The notes: generated from the sequence alone by a model not told the origin. Numbered from the stretch's first letter, positions 1 to 7,150 are shown. The stretch is DNA of 8,072 nt from an uncultured Eubacteriales bacterium (GCA_934378025.1 CAKRPM010000050.1:1-8072); one strand, 5' to 3'. Made by a program: numbers and translations.

Positions 1-1
1 G

Positions 2-937
2 CTTTCGGGCGTTTCGGCCGGCAATAACAGCTTTGTCTATGACGGTACGCCCAAAACCTTTACCGTGACGGCACCGTCCGGCAGCGTCATTTCGTACAGT
101 ACGGACGGCGTCAGCTACTCCACCACCGCGCCGACCATGACCGACGTGGGCAGTCAAACCGTCTATTATCAGGTGGAAAAAACCGGATATCAGTGTGCCA
201 CCGGCTCCGCTGCTTTCAGCTTGACGCCCGCGGATATGACGGATATCACCTTTGAGGATCTGAGCGTTCCCTATGACGGCACGGCCAAAAGTCTGACCTT
301 TATCGGCACGGGCGACAGCATTACGTTCAGCTACAACGGCAACAACTACGCCGCCCTGCCCTCCTTTACCACGGCGGGCAGCTATCCCGTTACCGTAACG
401 GTCAAACGCAAAAATTACAACGATTTTGTAAAAACGGCGACCTTAACCATTGAGGCACTGCCGATCGAGGGCATTACCGTTACAGGCTTTATTGGGCTTT
501 ATGACGGCACGGCGCACGGCGCCAACATCACCGGTCTGCTGGCCGGCGACACTGTGGAATACAAAGTCGACGACGACTCGTTTGAAACCACGGCACCCAC
601 GTTTACGGCGGTCGGAAAGCATACCATAACCGTACGCATCAGCCGCCCGAATTATAAGACGTTTACCGCCGTAGCAGACATAGAGATCCGTCCTGCCATG
701 ATCAGCGATGTGCGGGTATACGGTTATCACGGATCGGTGCAAAACGCCCCCAAAACCGTAACGCTGGAAGGCGTACGCGCCACCGATACGGTGACCTATT
801 CGATCAACGGCAACAACTACACGGATACGGCGCCCACCTTTGATACCGTCGGTACGCATAAGGTTTGGGTCAAGGTTTCGCGTGCCAATCACGCCGACGC
901 GGTCTATATGACCCGCGTGGTACTGACCACGGAAGCC
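2..937 (+). repeat. Four tandem MBG-like Ig repeats in the first surface protein
   Basis: Protein-level repeats at approximately 2-238, 239-466, 467-703 and 704-937. The first three keep the YDG core; the fourth has lost it (SVQNAP in its place) but keeps the later YSINGNNY and APTF segments. The repeats are diverged from one another at DNA level, so they are old. Boundaries were set by aligning the YDG core and the closing P-A-x or L-P-I linkers and are accurate to a few residues. Confidence 0.75.
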
Positions 938-1408
938 GCCGCCCCGTTGTTCTCCCTTTCCCTGCGCCGCGGTTTGACCGAAAGCGCCGATCATAAGAGC
1001 TATTCGATGTACTGGGAAATCGATCTGGATCCCACCTACGCCATTGATTACGCCACGGCGGATATCAAGGTGTTGGATTACGGCATCAAATATGCCGGCG
1101 ACGCCACCGTTTTGGATCAATATGCAAAGGCGCGTCAGTTCGGCGAGAGCACCGACGCACTGAAAGTAAAAACCTACAGCTACGCCGCCAGTGAAACGGG
1201 ACTGACCCGCGTCTATAAAACCTATTCCTTCCGAATCACCGGCATCAACCCCGGCAAAGTGCGCAGCGCCATGGCGTATGTGCAATACGAGTATAACGGC
1301 GTGATCTATGAAGAGTTCAGTGCCATCGACGTATCCACCACCTTGCTGGACGGCTTGATCGGCGGCATCGGCGACACGCTTGAGTCGGACGATACGCTGG
1401 ACGACTAA
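2..1408 (+). CDS. Secreted/surface MBG-repeat protein, C-terminal part (5' end outside window)
   Basis: The frame is open from base 2 to a TAA at 1406-1408, giving 468 visible residues; the true start lies upstream, and the GTG at 65 falls inside a repeat, so it is not a start. Four Ig-like repeats of 76-79 residues are visible, the first three with a YDGT core, then a Y-S-x-(D/N)-G strand, an APTxT turn, a V-G or A-G-x-(Y/H) turn and a closing strand ending L/I-x-I. This pattern fits the MBG-like bacterial beta-sandwich repeats of surface proteins. After them comes a domain of about 155 residues (nt 938-1405) with an ETGLTR motif and a YEYNGVIYEEFSA strand, ending in an acidic tail. No LPXTG motif, SLH domain or C-terminal membrane helix is present, so the attachment mode is unknown. 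The next gene ends in the same repeat order and a related last domain, so the missing N-terminus may carry a catalytic or adhesive domain; that is inference. Exact function unknown. Confidence 0.85.
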   Translation, partial: LSGVSAGNNSFVYDGTPKTFTVTAPSGSVISYSTDGVSYSTTAPTMTDVGSQTVYYQVEKTGYQCATGSAAFSLTPADMTDITFEDLSVPYDGTAKSLTFIGTGDSITFSYNGNNYAALPSFTTAGSYPVTVTVKRKNYNDFVKTATLTIEALPIEGITVTGFIGLYDGTAHGANITGLLAGDTVEYKVDDDSFETTAPTFTAVGKHTITVRISRPNYKTFTAVADIEIRPAMISDVRVYGYHGSVQNAPKTVTLEGVRATDTVTYSINGNNYTDTAPTFDTVGTHKVWVKVSRANHADAVYMTRVVLTTEAAAPLFSLSLRRGLTESADHKSYSMYWEIDLDPTYAIDYATADIKVLDYGIKYAGDATVLDQYAKARQFGESTDALKVKTYSYAASETGLTRVYKTYSFRITGINPGKVRSAMAYVQYEYNGVIYEEFSAIDVSTTLLDGLIGGIGDTLESDDTLDD

Positions 1409-1412
1409 ACCT

Positions 1413-1445
1413 AAAATGAACCCGCAAAAGCGGGTTCATTTTTTT
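1413..1445 (+). terminator. Rho-independent terminator of the first surface-protein gene
   Basis: A 13-bp stem (1413-1425 with 1430-1442) built on ATGAACCCGC and GCGGGTTCAT closes an AAAA loop and runs into a seven-T tract at 1439-1445. It begins five bases after the TAA at 1408. It separates the first surface gene from the second, which has its own promoter. Confidence 0.93.
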
Positions 1446-1494
1446 CTTGTCAAATAGCCCAAAAAATCGGGTGCGCTTTTGGGTAATTTGCGGA

Positions 1495-1523
1495 TTGTTT
1501 TAGCAGGGCAATCATTATATAAT
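1495..1523 (+). promoter_or_regulatory. Sigma-A type promoter for the EEP nuclease/beta-helix gene
   Basis: A perfect TATAAT -10 box lies at 1518-1523, with a weak TTGTTT -35 element at 1495-1500 and a 17-base spacer. The predicted transcript start near 1530 leaves a short leader of about 25 bases before the ATG at 1554. It lies directly after the upstream terminator, so this gene is probably transcribed alone. The -35 match is only 3 of 6. Confidence 0.65.
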
Positions 1524-1538
1524 AACTGTATATATCTG

Positions 1539-1544
1539 AAAGGA
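1539..1544 (+). promoter_or_regulatory. Ribosome binding site fixing the start at 1554
   Basis: AAAGGA at 1539-1544 sits nine bases before the ATG at 1554. This decides the start: the frame is open further upstream to a GTG at 1479, but that codon lies upstream of the promoter, and only the ATG at 1554 puts a standard signal peptide at the N-terminus. Confidence 0.85.
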
Positions 1545-1553
1545 ATCGGTGCA

Positions 1554-4500
1554 ATGTCGAAAAAAATCATTTCGTTTATGTTGATCCTTTGTCTTTTGAT
1601 CGGGTTCTATCCCGCCGCAGCGCTTTCGGGGAACACCTCCGATACCGACGCTGCCCCCGTCGCCCCGACGGCGGATATCAGCGTCATGAGCTACAATATT
1701 CTGGATTGGGACACGCATGCCTCCGGCTATCACACCCCATCGCTGCGGGCGCAAAAGGTCGTGCGTTCCATCGCCCGGCAAAACCCGGACATCATCGGTA
1801 TTCAAGAGGCAGGCGATTCCGAGGGCAGCAACGGCAATTTTGACTGGAACGACTATCTGCGTGCCGAGCTTGGCAGACAGGGCTACGACTGCCGTCAGCT
1901 GACGGAGGAAAGCGTCAAGCCCTCCCGCATGACCATCGGCGCCGGTCTGATGATCTTTTGGAAACGCGATCGTTTTACCAAGCTTTCCAGCGGCAGCGCC
2001 CAATATAAAAACATTACCTTTACCGATTCCAAGGGCAATAAAAACACCGATACCAGCCGTTACTATCACTATGTACAACTCAAAGACAACCGATACGGCA
2101 CCGCGCTGTACATGTTTAACACGCATTTTTCCATCAATCCCAGCGGCAGCATCATTTCAAGCGAGCGTGTAAAGGGCGGGCAATATTACCGTTCGCTGCA
2201 GGCCGAGCAGCTATCCGCCAAAATGAAAGAACTGTCCGAGTTTTTGCCTTGTTTTGCCACAGGGGATTACAACTGCTCGTATGACAGCAGTGTGGACAGT
2301 GCGGGCGTTTATAACGAACAGCTGTACCGTATGAGCCGCGGCAAGCCCTTTACCTCTTCTTTCAACGTCGCCGACCGCGTCTTTCCGAGCAGCGTCGGCG
2401 GCATGATTGACCACTGCTTTATCAATCAAAACTATACCACCGTACGTCTGTGGCAAAAGATTTATGACGATGAGGGCGGCTGGCAGCCCTCCGATCACCG
2501 CGCTACTATGACCTACGCCGATTATACGGCGGCGGCCGAATACGGAGCGGGCGCCTACGACCCTGCCAAACATACCCTGGAAGACGCCACCACGGCCGAA
2601 AATTACGTTTTTTCCGTGACCCCGGTGTCCGAAAAGGTCAGCGTCAAAATATTTGATGAAAATGAAAAGCAAGTGACCGGTGCGGCGCGGCTTTTGCAGC
2701 GCACCAACCGATTTTCCCTTCGCTTTTATAACAATAACGAACTGTACAACACCGTGAACGCCACCATTGTGCGCGGCGATCTGGCCGATCAGCCCGCCCC
2801 CATACAAACGGACGAGGGCGAAGCGTATTATTCAAACGGCGCCTATTACGTACTGACCGATCAAGAGAATGTTTCGCCCGTCGTTACAGGCGGCACACTC
2901 TATCATGAGGGTGCGGCGCTGCAAACGCTGCCCGCCCCCGCCGGCAAAAGCGATTATACCGTTAAAATCGGAGAAAAGATTTACCCGCTTTATGTTTGCC
3001 ATCCGAACGCAGACGCCCGGGCGTATTATGTCTCCGGGGCGCTGAGCGGCGCCATAGATCGGGGCGCTTGGTTTGATGATGAAAACGTCATTGCCGTCCG
3101 CATGGGAGAAAACGGCTTTGCCACTCTGGCCGAGGCGCTCTCGGCTGCGCCCGAGGGAGCGGATATTTATCTGGCCCCCGGCGTTTATGATGAGAAACTC
3201 ACCATTACCAAATCGGTCAATCTGTTGGGCAACAACCGCGGGCGTTCCCCCTTGCAGCAAACCGACGACAATCACTGGAGCTTAAGCGAGCGTGCGGCGG
3301 AAAGCCTGTTTTGCGGTGAGATGACCACCACGGAAAACGTTCGTCAGCTGGGCATTGACGGCCTTGCTTTCAGCGGAGAAAGCGATCACGGCCCGGTCGT
3401 CATTTACGGCAAAAACACCGATCTGACCATAACGCTTGACATTGTCAACAATATTTTCAGCGCCGACGCCACCAATACCGGCAACGGCAGTCAGCTGTAT
3501 CTCAACTCCGCGATTAAAAAAACAGGGGAAATTAAAGACAACTATTTCGGCGGCAGCACCTGCGGCGACGGCAACTCCTATCGGATGCTCACGCTGCGCA
3601 ATCCGCGGGGACTGGCCTTCACGCACAACTATATACGCGATTTCCAAAGCACGTGCTTTATCAGCGGCGAGGTCGCGGACGGCGACAAGCGCGCCGGCAA
3701 TATTGATTTTATTTTCCGCTCCAACCGTCTGGAAAACTGCGGTTCGATCAGCACGGTCATCCGTTCCGTTTTTGACGGCGGCGTCGGAAACGCACAGTTT
3801 TATTACAACGACTTTATCCGTTGCGGCTATCCGAATGCTTCCTCCGCAATTTATTTGAGCTTTGAAGAATTTAATGGCAGAGCCACCGAATACGAAAAGT
3901 GCGCCGTCACCGTCATGGGCAACCGCTTTATCAACTGCTATCGTTCCCTGGCCTTCATCCGCAACAACAATTTGCAGGGGGACGCTTCGGCGCTTTCGCT
4001 CACCGTAACGCAAAACCGCTTTATCGAGCCCAATCAATACCAACGCGCCGCCACCATCAATATCAACGCCTGGCTGACGCCCGAAAAAACGGTACAGCCG
4101 GCCGACTGGCAAATCGGCTATAACTATTTTTATTCTTCGGTCAACAACAGCTGTGCGCCGCAGGACTTTATCACCAATAAAACAACCACCCTGCCCGCAC
4201 TGCCCTATTACACCGACACGTATTTTAGCGCGCTTAGTGACGGCACCACCCCCGACGCACCGAGTGTCACCGTTTTGAAAAACACCTTTGAATATGACGG
4301 ATCGCCGCATACCCCCCGGCTTTCCGTGCCCGAGGGCAGCTTTGTGACCTACAGTACCGACGGCAAGGTTTACTCCTTTACCGTTCCGAGCATTACCGGT
4401 GTAGGTGCATTGACCGTATGGTATCAGGTGGAAGTGCCGGGTGCCGCCCCGATTCAGGGGCAAATAACGCTGCGCGTCACCCCCGGCGTTGTGCGGGGCG

Positions 4501-5468
4501 TTCGCTTCGCCAGCCAAACGGTGACGTACGACGGCCATGCTCATTCTTTGACCCCCGAGGGGCTGCAGCCCGGCGATCAGGTCAGCTACACCTACAACGG
4601 CGTCAGCTATGTCAGCGCCCCCACCTTTATCACACCGGGCAGTTATGAAATCACCATGACCCTCAAGCGGCCCGGCTGCGCCACCATACACTATACCGCC
4701 ACACTGACCATCCGCCCGGCGCAAATAACCGATATCACCCTTTCGGGCTATCAAGGCGTGTATGACGGTGCGCCTCACGGCGTTCGCCTCAGCGGCACGC
4801 TGGCAAGCGATACCGTGGAATACCGAATCAACGACGGCGCGTTTACGCAAACCGCCCCGCAGATGACCGACGCGGGCGAATACTCCGTCACCGTACGTGT
4901 TACCCGCGTGGGCGTCGAACCGCTGCTGCTGACTGCAAAAATCGAAATTACCCCCGCGCCGCTGACCGACGTTACCGTCCTCGGGGTTCGCGACGGGCAG
5001 GTGATTTTGGACGGTACGGTCGATGAGATAGCCTATTCCGCGGACGGCACCGCGTTTTCCGAAACGCTGTCGGAAATTCCGAGCGGTCAGGCCCTGTGGG
5101 TACGCGTCCGTCGGAAAAACTACGCTCCGCGCATTTTCCTGCTGGATTCCAATGAACAAAGCAGTCCCTTCCTTCTTTCGCTGTTCCGCGACGAGGGAAC
5201 GCTGCGCCTGAAAATTTCCTTTGCAGAGGGATTTGACGGCGCCACGCGGGACGTGCACATTTTGGCCTGCGGCCTATTGTACGGATCGGCCGACAAACTG
5301 TTTGCCGCCCCGCAAAGCAATGCGACCATCGGCCATGAAAGCGAAACCGGGCTGACCCGTCTGCCCGAAACCACGACGTTCGCCGTACAAGGGGATGCGC
5401 GCGCCTTTATCCGCTATGAGCTGGACGGAAAAATCTATACCGCGTATTCCCCCATTTCCCTGCTCTAA
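1554..5468 (+). CDS. Secreted EEP-family nuclease/phosphodiesterase with beta-helix and MBG-like repeats
   Basis: A 1304-residue exported protein. Residues 1-25 form a Sec signal peptide: KK, a hydrophobic core, then AAALS. Residues 41-320 are an endonuclease/exonuclease/phosphatase (DNase I-like) domain with every expected motif: SYNIL with N48, IQE with E85, NTHF with H191, GDYN with D238 and N240, IDH with D286, SDH with D314 and H315. It should therefore be an active metal-dependent phosphodiester hydrolase; DNA, RNA, phospholipid or another phosphodiester cannot be told apart from sequence. Residues 320-510 are an unassigned beta-rich linker. Residues 513-885 look like a right-handed parallel beta-helix, opening with GFATLAEAL, IYLAPGVYDE and SVNLLGNN and continuing with N-rich rungs, possibly for glycan binding or as a scaffold. 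Residues 902-1198 are four MBG-like repeats, then a C-terminal domain at 1199-1304. No LPXTG or SLH anchor is visible. The start is set by the RBS and signal peptide. Confidence 0.9.
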   Translation: MSKKIISFMLILCLLIGFYPAAALSGNTSDTDAAPVAPTADISVMSYNILDWDTHASGYHTPSLRAQKVVRSIARQNPDIIGIQEAGDSEGSNGNFDWNDYLRAELGRQGYDCRQLTEESVKPSRMTIGAGLMIFWKRDRFTKLSSGSAQYKNITFTDSKGNKNTDTSRYYHYVQLKDNRYGTALYMFNTHFSINPSGSIISSERVKGGQYYRSLQAEQLSAKMKELSEFLPCFATGDYNCSYDSSVDSAGVYNEQLYRMSRGKPFTSSFNVADRVFPSSVGGMIDHCFINQNYTTVRLWQKIYDDEGGWQPSDHRATMTYADYTAAAEYGAGAYDPAKHTLEDATTAENYVFSVTPVSEKVSVKIFDENEKQVTGAARLLQRTNRFSLRFYNNNELYNTVNATIVRGDLADQPAPIQTDEGEAYYSNGAYYVLTDQENVSPVVTGGTLYHEGAALQTLPAPAGKSDYTVKIGEKIYPLYVCHPNADARAYYVSGALSGAIDRGAWFDDENVIAVRMGENGFATLAEALSAAPEGADIYLAPGVYDEKLTITKSVNLLGNNRGRSPLQQTDDNHWSLSERAAESLFCGEMTTTENVRQLGIDGLAFSGESDHGPVVIYGKNTDLTITLDIVNNIFSADATNTGNGSQLYLNSAIKKTGEIKDNYFGGSTCGDGNSYRMLTLRNPRGLAFTHNYIRDFQSTCFISGEVADGDKRAGNIDFIFRSNRLENCGSISTVIRSVFDGGVGNAQFYYNDFIRCGYPNASSAIYLSFEEFNGRATEYEKCAVTVMGNRFINCYRSLAFIRNNNLQGDASALSLTVTQNRFIEPNQYQRAATININAWLTPEKTVQPADWQIGYNYFYSSVNNSCAPQDFITNKTTTLPALPYYTDTYFSALSDGTTPDAPSVTVLKNTFEYDGSPHTPRLSVPEGSFVTYSTDGKVYSFTVPSITGVGALTVWYQVEVPGAAPIQGQITLRVTPGVVRGVRFASQTVTYDGHAHSLTPEGLQPGDQVSYTYNGVSYVSAPTFITPGSYEITMTLKRPGCATIHYTATLTIRPAQITDITLSGYQGVYDGAPHGVRLSGTLASDTVEYRINDGAFTQTAPQMTDAGEYSVTVRVTRVGVEPLLLTAKIEITPAPLTDVTVLGVRDGQVILDGTVDEIAYSADGTAFSETLSEIPSGQALWVRVRRKNYAPRIFLLDSNEQSSPFLLSLFRDEGTLRLKISFAEGFDGATRDVHILACGLLYGSADKLFAAPQSNATIGHESETGLTRLPETTTFAVQGDARAFIRYELDGKIYTAYSPISLL
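4257..5147 (+). repeat. Four MBG-like Ig repeats in the EEP/beta-helix protein
   Basis: Protein-level repeats at approximately 4257-4493, 4494-4727, 4728-4964 and 4965-5147. The first three carry YDG cores (FEYDGSPH, VTYDGHAH, GVYDGAPH). The fourth is shorter and degenerate, with a remnant IAYSADGTAF strand and VRRKNY. They pair one-to-one with the four repeats of the upstream gene: first with first (YSTDG and YQVE), second with second (SYTYNG and LKRP, against FSYNG and VKRK), third with third (SDTVEYRI against GDTVEYKV). Confidence 0.75.
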
Positions 5469-5514
5469 ACACCCCCGCAGCAGCGGAAAGGGAAAATTTC
5501 CCGTCAAACCGAAG

Positions 5515-5538
5515 AAAAGCCGCCTCGGCGGCTTTTTT
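5515..5538 (+). terminator. Rho-independent terminator of the EEP/beta-helix gene
   Basis: AAAAGCCGCC at 5515-5524 pairs perfectly with GGCGGCTTTT at 5527-5536; in practice the loop would open to four bases (CTCG). Six Ts follow the GC core at 5533-5538. It lies 46 bases after the TAA at 5468 and overlaps the left edge of the first intergenic repeat copy. Confidence 0.9.
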
Positions 5539-5627
5539 CGTTTCTCCCGCCAAGAGGTGCGCGGCGGATCAGGCGTTTTCCCCCACGCCGCAAAACTTTT
5601 TCGCTCCGATGTGCCGATACGGCGGAT
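5531..5627. repeat. Intergenic direct repeat, copy 1
   Basis: A 97-base unit matching 5711-5808 with about eight substitutions and a one-base indel (roughly 90% identical by eye). Similarity continues weakly to the left into the terminator hairpin. Each copy contains a conserved inverted repeat, GCGGCG/CGCCGC, here 5561-5566 with 5586-5591 around a 19-base loop. Minus-strand reading frames stay open through it, but they have no supporting RBS or family resemblance. The spacer from 5628 to about 5694 shows nothing recognisable. Confidence 0.8.
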
Positions 5628-5710
5628 ATCCCCCATTTTTCCCGCATAGTTGCAAAGACCGGGCGCCTTTCCGGCGGGGGTTCATCAGCAGGCGAAAAAC
5701 CGCGGCGTTG

Positions 5711-5808
5711 GCTTTTTTTGTTTCTCCCGTCAAGAGGTGCGCGGCGGATCAGGCATTTTCCCCCCACGCCGCAAAACTTTTGCGCTTCGGTGTGCCGAAC
5801 CGGCGGAT
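5711..5808. repeat. Intergenic direct repeat, copy 2
   Basis: Second copy of the unit at 5531-5627, 180 bases downstream and in the same orientation. The internal GCGGCG/CGCCGC stem is kept at 5741-5746 and 5767-5772. To its left, where copy 1 has a perfect terminator stem, this copy has a decayed version (AAAAACCGCGG, then GGC and seven Ts) that no longer pairs well. Near its right end TTCGG/CCGAA (5786-5790, 5795-5799) can form a small hairpin not possible in copy 1. Confidence 0.8.
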
Positions 5809-5814
5809 TTTCGG

Positions 5815-5843
5815 TTGACAAAACTCGTCGAAAAGGCTATGAT
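5815..5843 (+). promoter_or_regulatory. Strong sigma-A promoter upstream of trmB
   Basis: A perfect TTGACA at 5815-5820, a 17-base spacer, and TATGAT at 5838-5843, five of six to consensus. The predicted transcript start is near 5850, giving a leader of about 168 bases before the trmB ATG. The -35 box starts seven bases after the end of repeat copy 2. No other promoter of this quality lies before the next two genes, so it probably drives both. Confidence 0.85.
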
Positions 5844-5862
5844 TATATCGTTCCTGCAAACA

Positions 5863-5890
5863 CATGCCGCGGGCAAACGCTTGCGGCATG
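5863..5890 (+). promoter_or_regulatory. Long hairpin in the trmB leader (possible attenuator or short-RNA end)
   Basis: CATGCCGC at 5863-5870 pairs with GCGGCATG at 5883-5890. The stem extends inward through two G-U pairs and two G-C pairs to an AAAC loop, 12 bp in all. The following AATTGTTTT is U-rich but not a clean U tract, so it could be a weak terminator, a transcript stabiliser or neither. A second possible stem lies at 5968-5999 (TCCCT with AGGGA, then CGCCG with CGGCG across a five-base bulge), just before the trmB RBS. I do not recognise a known riboswitch. Confidence 0.5.
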
Positions 5891-6017
5891 AATTGTTTTA
5901 AAAAGAATTCTTCTAAGCAATAACAAACGGGCGATCGGAAGGCCTTGGCACCGCCGCCCCCAAAAGTCGCCGTCCCTGCAGACGAGGGAGCGTTCGGCGG
6001 CAGAATGGAGTTTTTCA

Positions 6018-7025
6018 ATGCGTCTTCGTAAAAAGAAACATACCGCCGCCCGCATGGAGGCGTGCCGCGGCTTTATTTTATCCGAATCAGACACCGCTGC
6101 CTGGTGCGACGCCCCGCGGCTTGCACTGGAAATCGGCGCGGGCAAAGGCGGCTTTATTGTAGAGATGGCCCGCCAAAACCCCGACATTCACTTTATCGCC
6201 GTGGAAAAAGAGCGCGACTGCATCGTCATGGCACTGGAAAAAGCAGCGCGCGCCGGGGTGGAAAACGTCCGCTTTTTAGCCATGGACGCCTGCCGTTTGC
6301 GCCGCGTACTGCCGCACGGAAAATTTGAAACCATTTACCTGAATTTCAGCGATCCCTGGCCGAAAAGCAAATATGCCGCCCGCCGACTGACCCATCGCAA
6401 TATGCTGCGGTTTTTCCTGCCGCTTCTTGGCGATGACGGCATCCTGAAATTCAAAAGCGACAATGACAAGCTTTTTGACTTTACAGTCGATGAATGGCAA
6501 TCGTTGGGATTTGACACGCTGTTTCTCACCTATGACTTGCATCGGGAGTCCGTGCCGAACGTCAGCACCGAATATGAAACGCGATTTTCCCAAGCGGGCG
6601 TACCCATTAAATCCATTTGGGTGCGGCCCAACCAAGGCGTTTTTGACAAGCTTAATGAATACGAACATCAAAAAGATCGCTTTTTATACCACGAAATGAT
6701 TTTCGATCTTGCCGCATTGCCCGACGGGCAGCCCGAGCGGCTGTTTTGTGCGCTGAAAAAAATGAATTTGCCGTTTTTTGTACGCACATCGGACGCGTCA
6801 CTGGCCGCCATGGCCGCGCCGCTGGCCGAGGCGGTTTTGGCGGAAAACGATCCGCTGCCGCGCACAGAGCCGGAGGACACGGCCTACGTTTCCGACCGTC
6901 CTCAGGCACTGCAAGACGCAAAAGACGCGGGATTTCACACCATTGCGCTGGGCTGTGACGCCCCTGCCGACGAACAGGCGGCGACGGCCGACGTCTCGCT
7001 GGTTACACTGCGCGCCAAAGAATAA
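6018..7025 (+). CDS. trmB: tRNA (guanine-N7-)-methyltransferase with degenerate HAD-like C-terminal extension
   Basis: Residues 1-203 form a complete TrmB, the SAM-dependent enzyme that makes m7G at position 46 of the tRNA variable loop. Visible signatures are the N-terminal MRLRKKKH, the SAM loop EIGAGKGG (38-45), acidic E63 in AVEKE, the NFSDPWPKSKYAARRLTH signature (109-126), LKFKSDN and the C-terminal TEYETRF (184-190). TrmB proteins usually end near here at about 215 residues; this one continues to 335. Residues 225-335 resemble a cap-less HAD phosphatase: MIFDL with D230, a VRTSD strand with T257, and YVSDRPQALQDAKDAG (290-305) followed by HTIALG. The second Asp of the HAD DxD motif is A232, no motif III lysine is evident, and the second motif IV Asp is A297, so the domain is probably not catalytic. 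The start is an ATG with GGAG at 6007-6010, seven bases upstream. The methyltransferase call is firm; the HAD assignment is inference. Confidence 0.95.
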   Translation: MRLRKKKHTAARMEACRGFILSESDTAAWCDAPRLALEIGAGKGGFIVEMARQNPDIHFIAVEKERDCIVMALEKAARAGVENVRFLAMDACRLRRVLPHGKFETIYLNFSDPWPKSKYAARRLTHRNMLRFFLPLLGDDGILKFKSDNDKLFDFTVDEWQSLGFDTLFLTYDLHRESVPNVSTEYETRFSQAGVPIKSIWVRPNQGVFDKLNEYEHQKDRFLYHEMIFDLAALPDGQPERLFCALKKMNLPFFVRTSDASLAAMAAPLAEAVLAENDPLPRTEPEDTAYVSDRPQALQDAKDAGFHTIALGCDAPADEQAATADVSLVTLRAKE

Positions 7026-7048
7026 GCGCCCCGACTTTACAGGCGACA

Positions 7049-7074
7049 GGCAGCACCGCAAAAAAGCCGCTGCC
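7049..7074 (+). other. Short imperfect hairpin after trmB, no U tract
   Basis: GGCAGC at 7049-7054 pairs with GCTGCC at 7069-7074 around an A-rich loop. CACAAC follows rather than a U run, so it is unlikely to terminate transcription. It could mark an RNA processing or stability element between trmB and the phosphodiesterase gene. No promoter with both boxes is visible in 7026-7158, which favours cotranscription. Confidence 0.35.
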
Positions 7075-7142
7075 CACAACAGGAAATAAAGCAAAAACCT
7101 AATACCGTTTATAGCGGCGATTTGCGTTTGACGGCGCCGAGA

Positions 7143-7150
7143 AAAGGAGA
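7143..7150 (+). promoter_or_regulatory. Strong ribosome binding site for the phosphodiesterase gene
   Basis: AAAGGAGA at 7143-7150, eight bases before the ATG at 7159, is close to the ideal anti-Shine-Dalgarno match and fixes the start. Confidence 0.85.

Noticed and set aside
443..1285. A 280-codon minus-strand frame antisense to the first surface protein
   Set aside because: It is a shadow of the MBG repeat coding frame; the periodic sequence on the + strand makes the complement stay open. No RBS or recognisable domain.
1479..1553. Upstream GTG start giving 25 extra residues on the EEP protein
   Set aside because: It precedes the promoter's -10 box and would bury the signal peptide; the ATG at 1554 has a well-placed AAAGGA.
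3282..5258. A 658-codon open frame on the minus strand inside the EEP/beta-helix gene
   Set aside because: It lies wholly antisense to a gene with clear domain motifs, a signal peptide and an RBS; its translation is low-complexity and resembles no family. Open antisense frames are common in GC-rich genes.
5504..5821. Minus-strand 105-codon frame with a repeated peptide across both intergenic repeats
   Set aside because: The peptide repetition only reflects the DNA repeat. The frame includes the terminator of the upstream gene, and several other frames are open over the same stretch, so coding is unlikely.
5839..5901. Small + strand ORF starting in the trmB promoter (ATG at 5839)
   Set aside because: Its ATG lies inside the -10 box, upstream of the predicted transcript start, and it has no ribosome site; its end is the leader hairpin.
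5469..6017. Possible tRNA, riboswitch or CRISPR array in the long intergenic interval
   Set aside because: No cloverleaf, no recognisable riboswitch core, and only two diverged repeat copies 180 bases apart, which does not fit a CRISPR array.
7108..7131. Possible promoter before the phosphodiesterase gene (TTTATA near 7108, TTGACG near 7128)
   Set aside because: The boxes are in the wrong order or lack partners at 16-18 bases; TTGACG is too close to the ATG at 7159 to act as a -35 element for a usable transcript.
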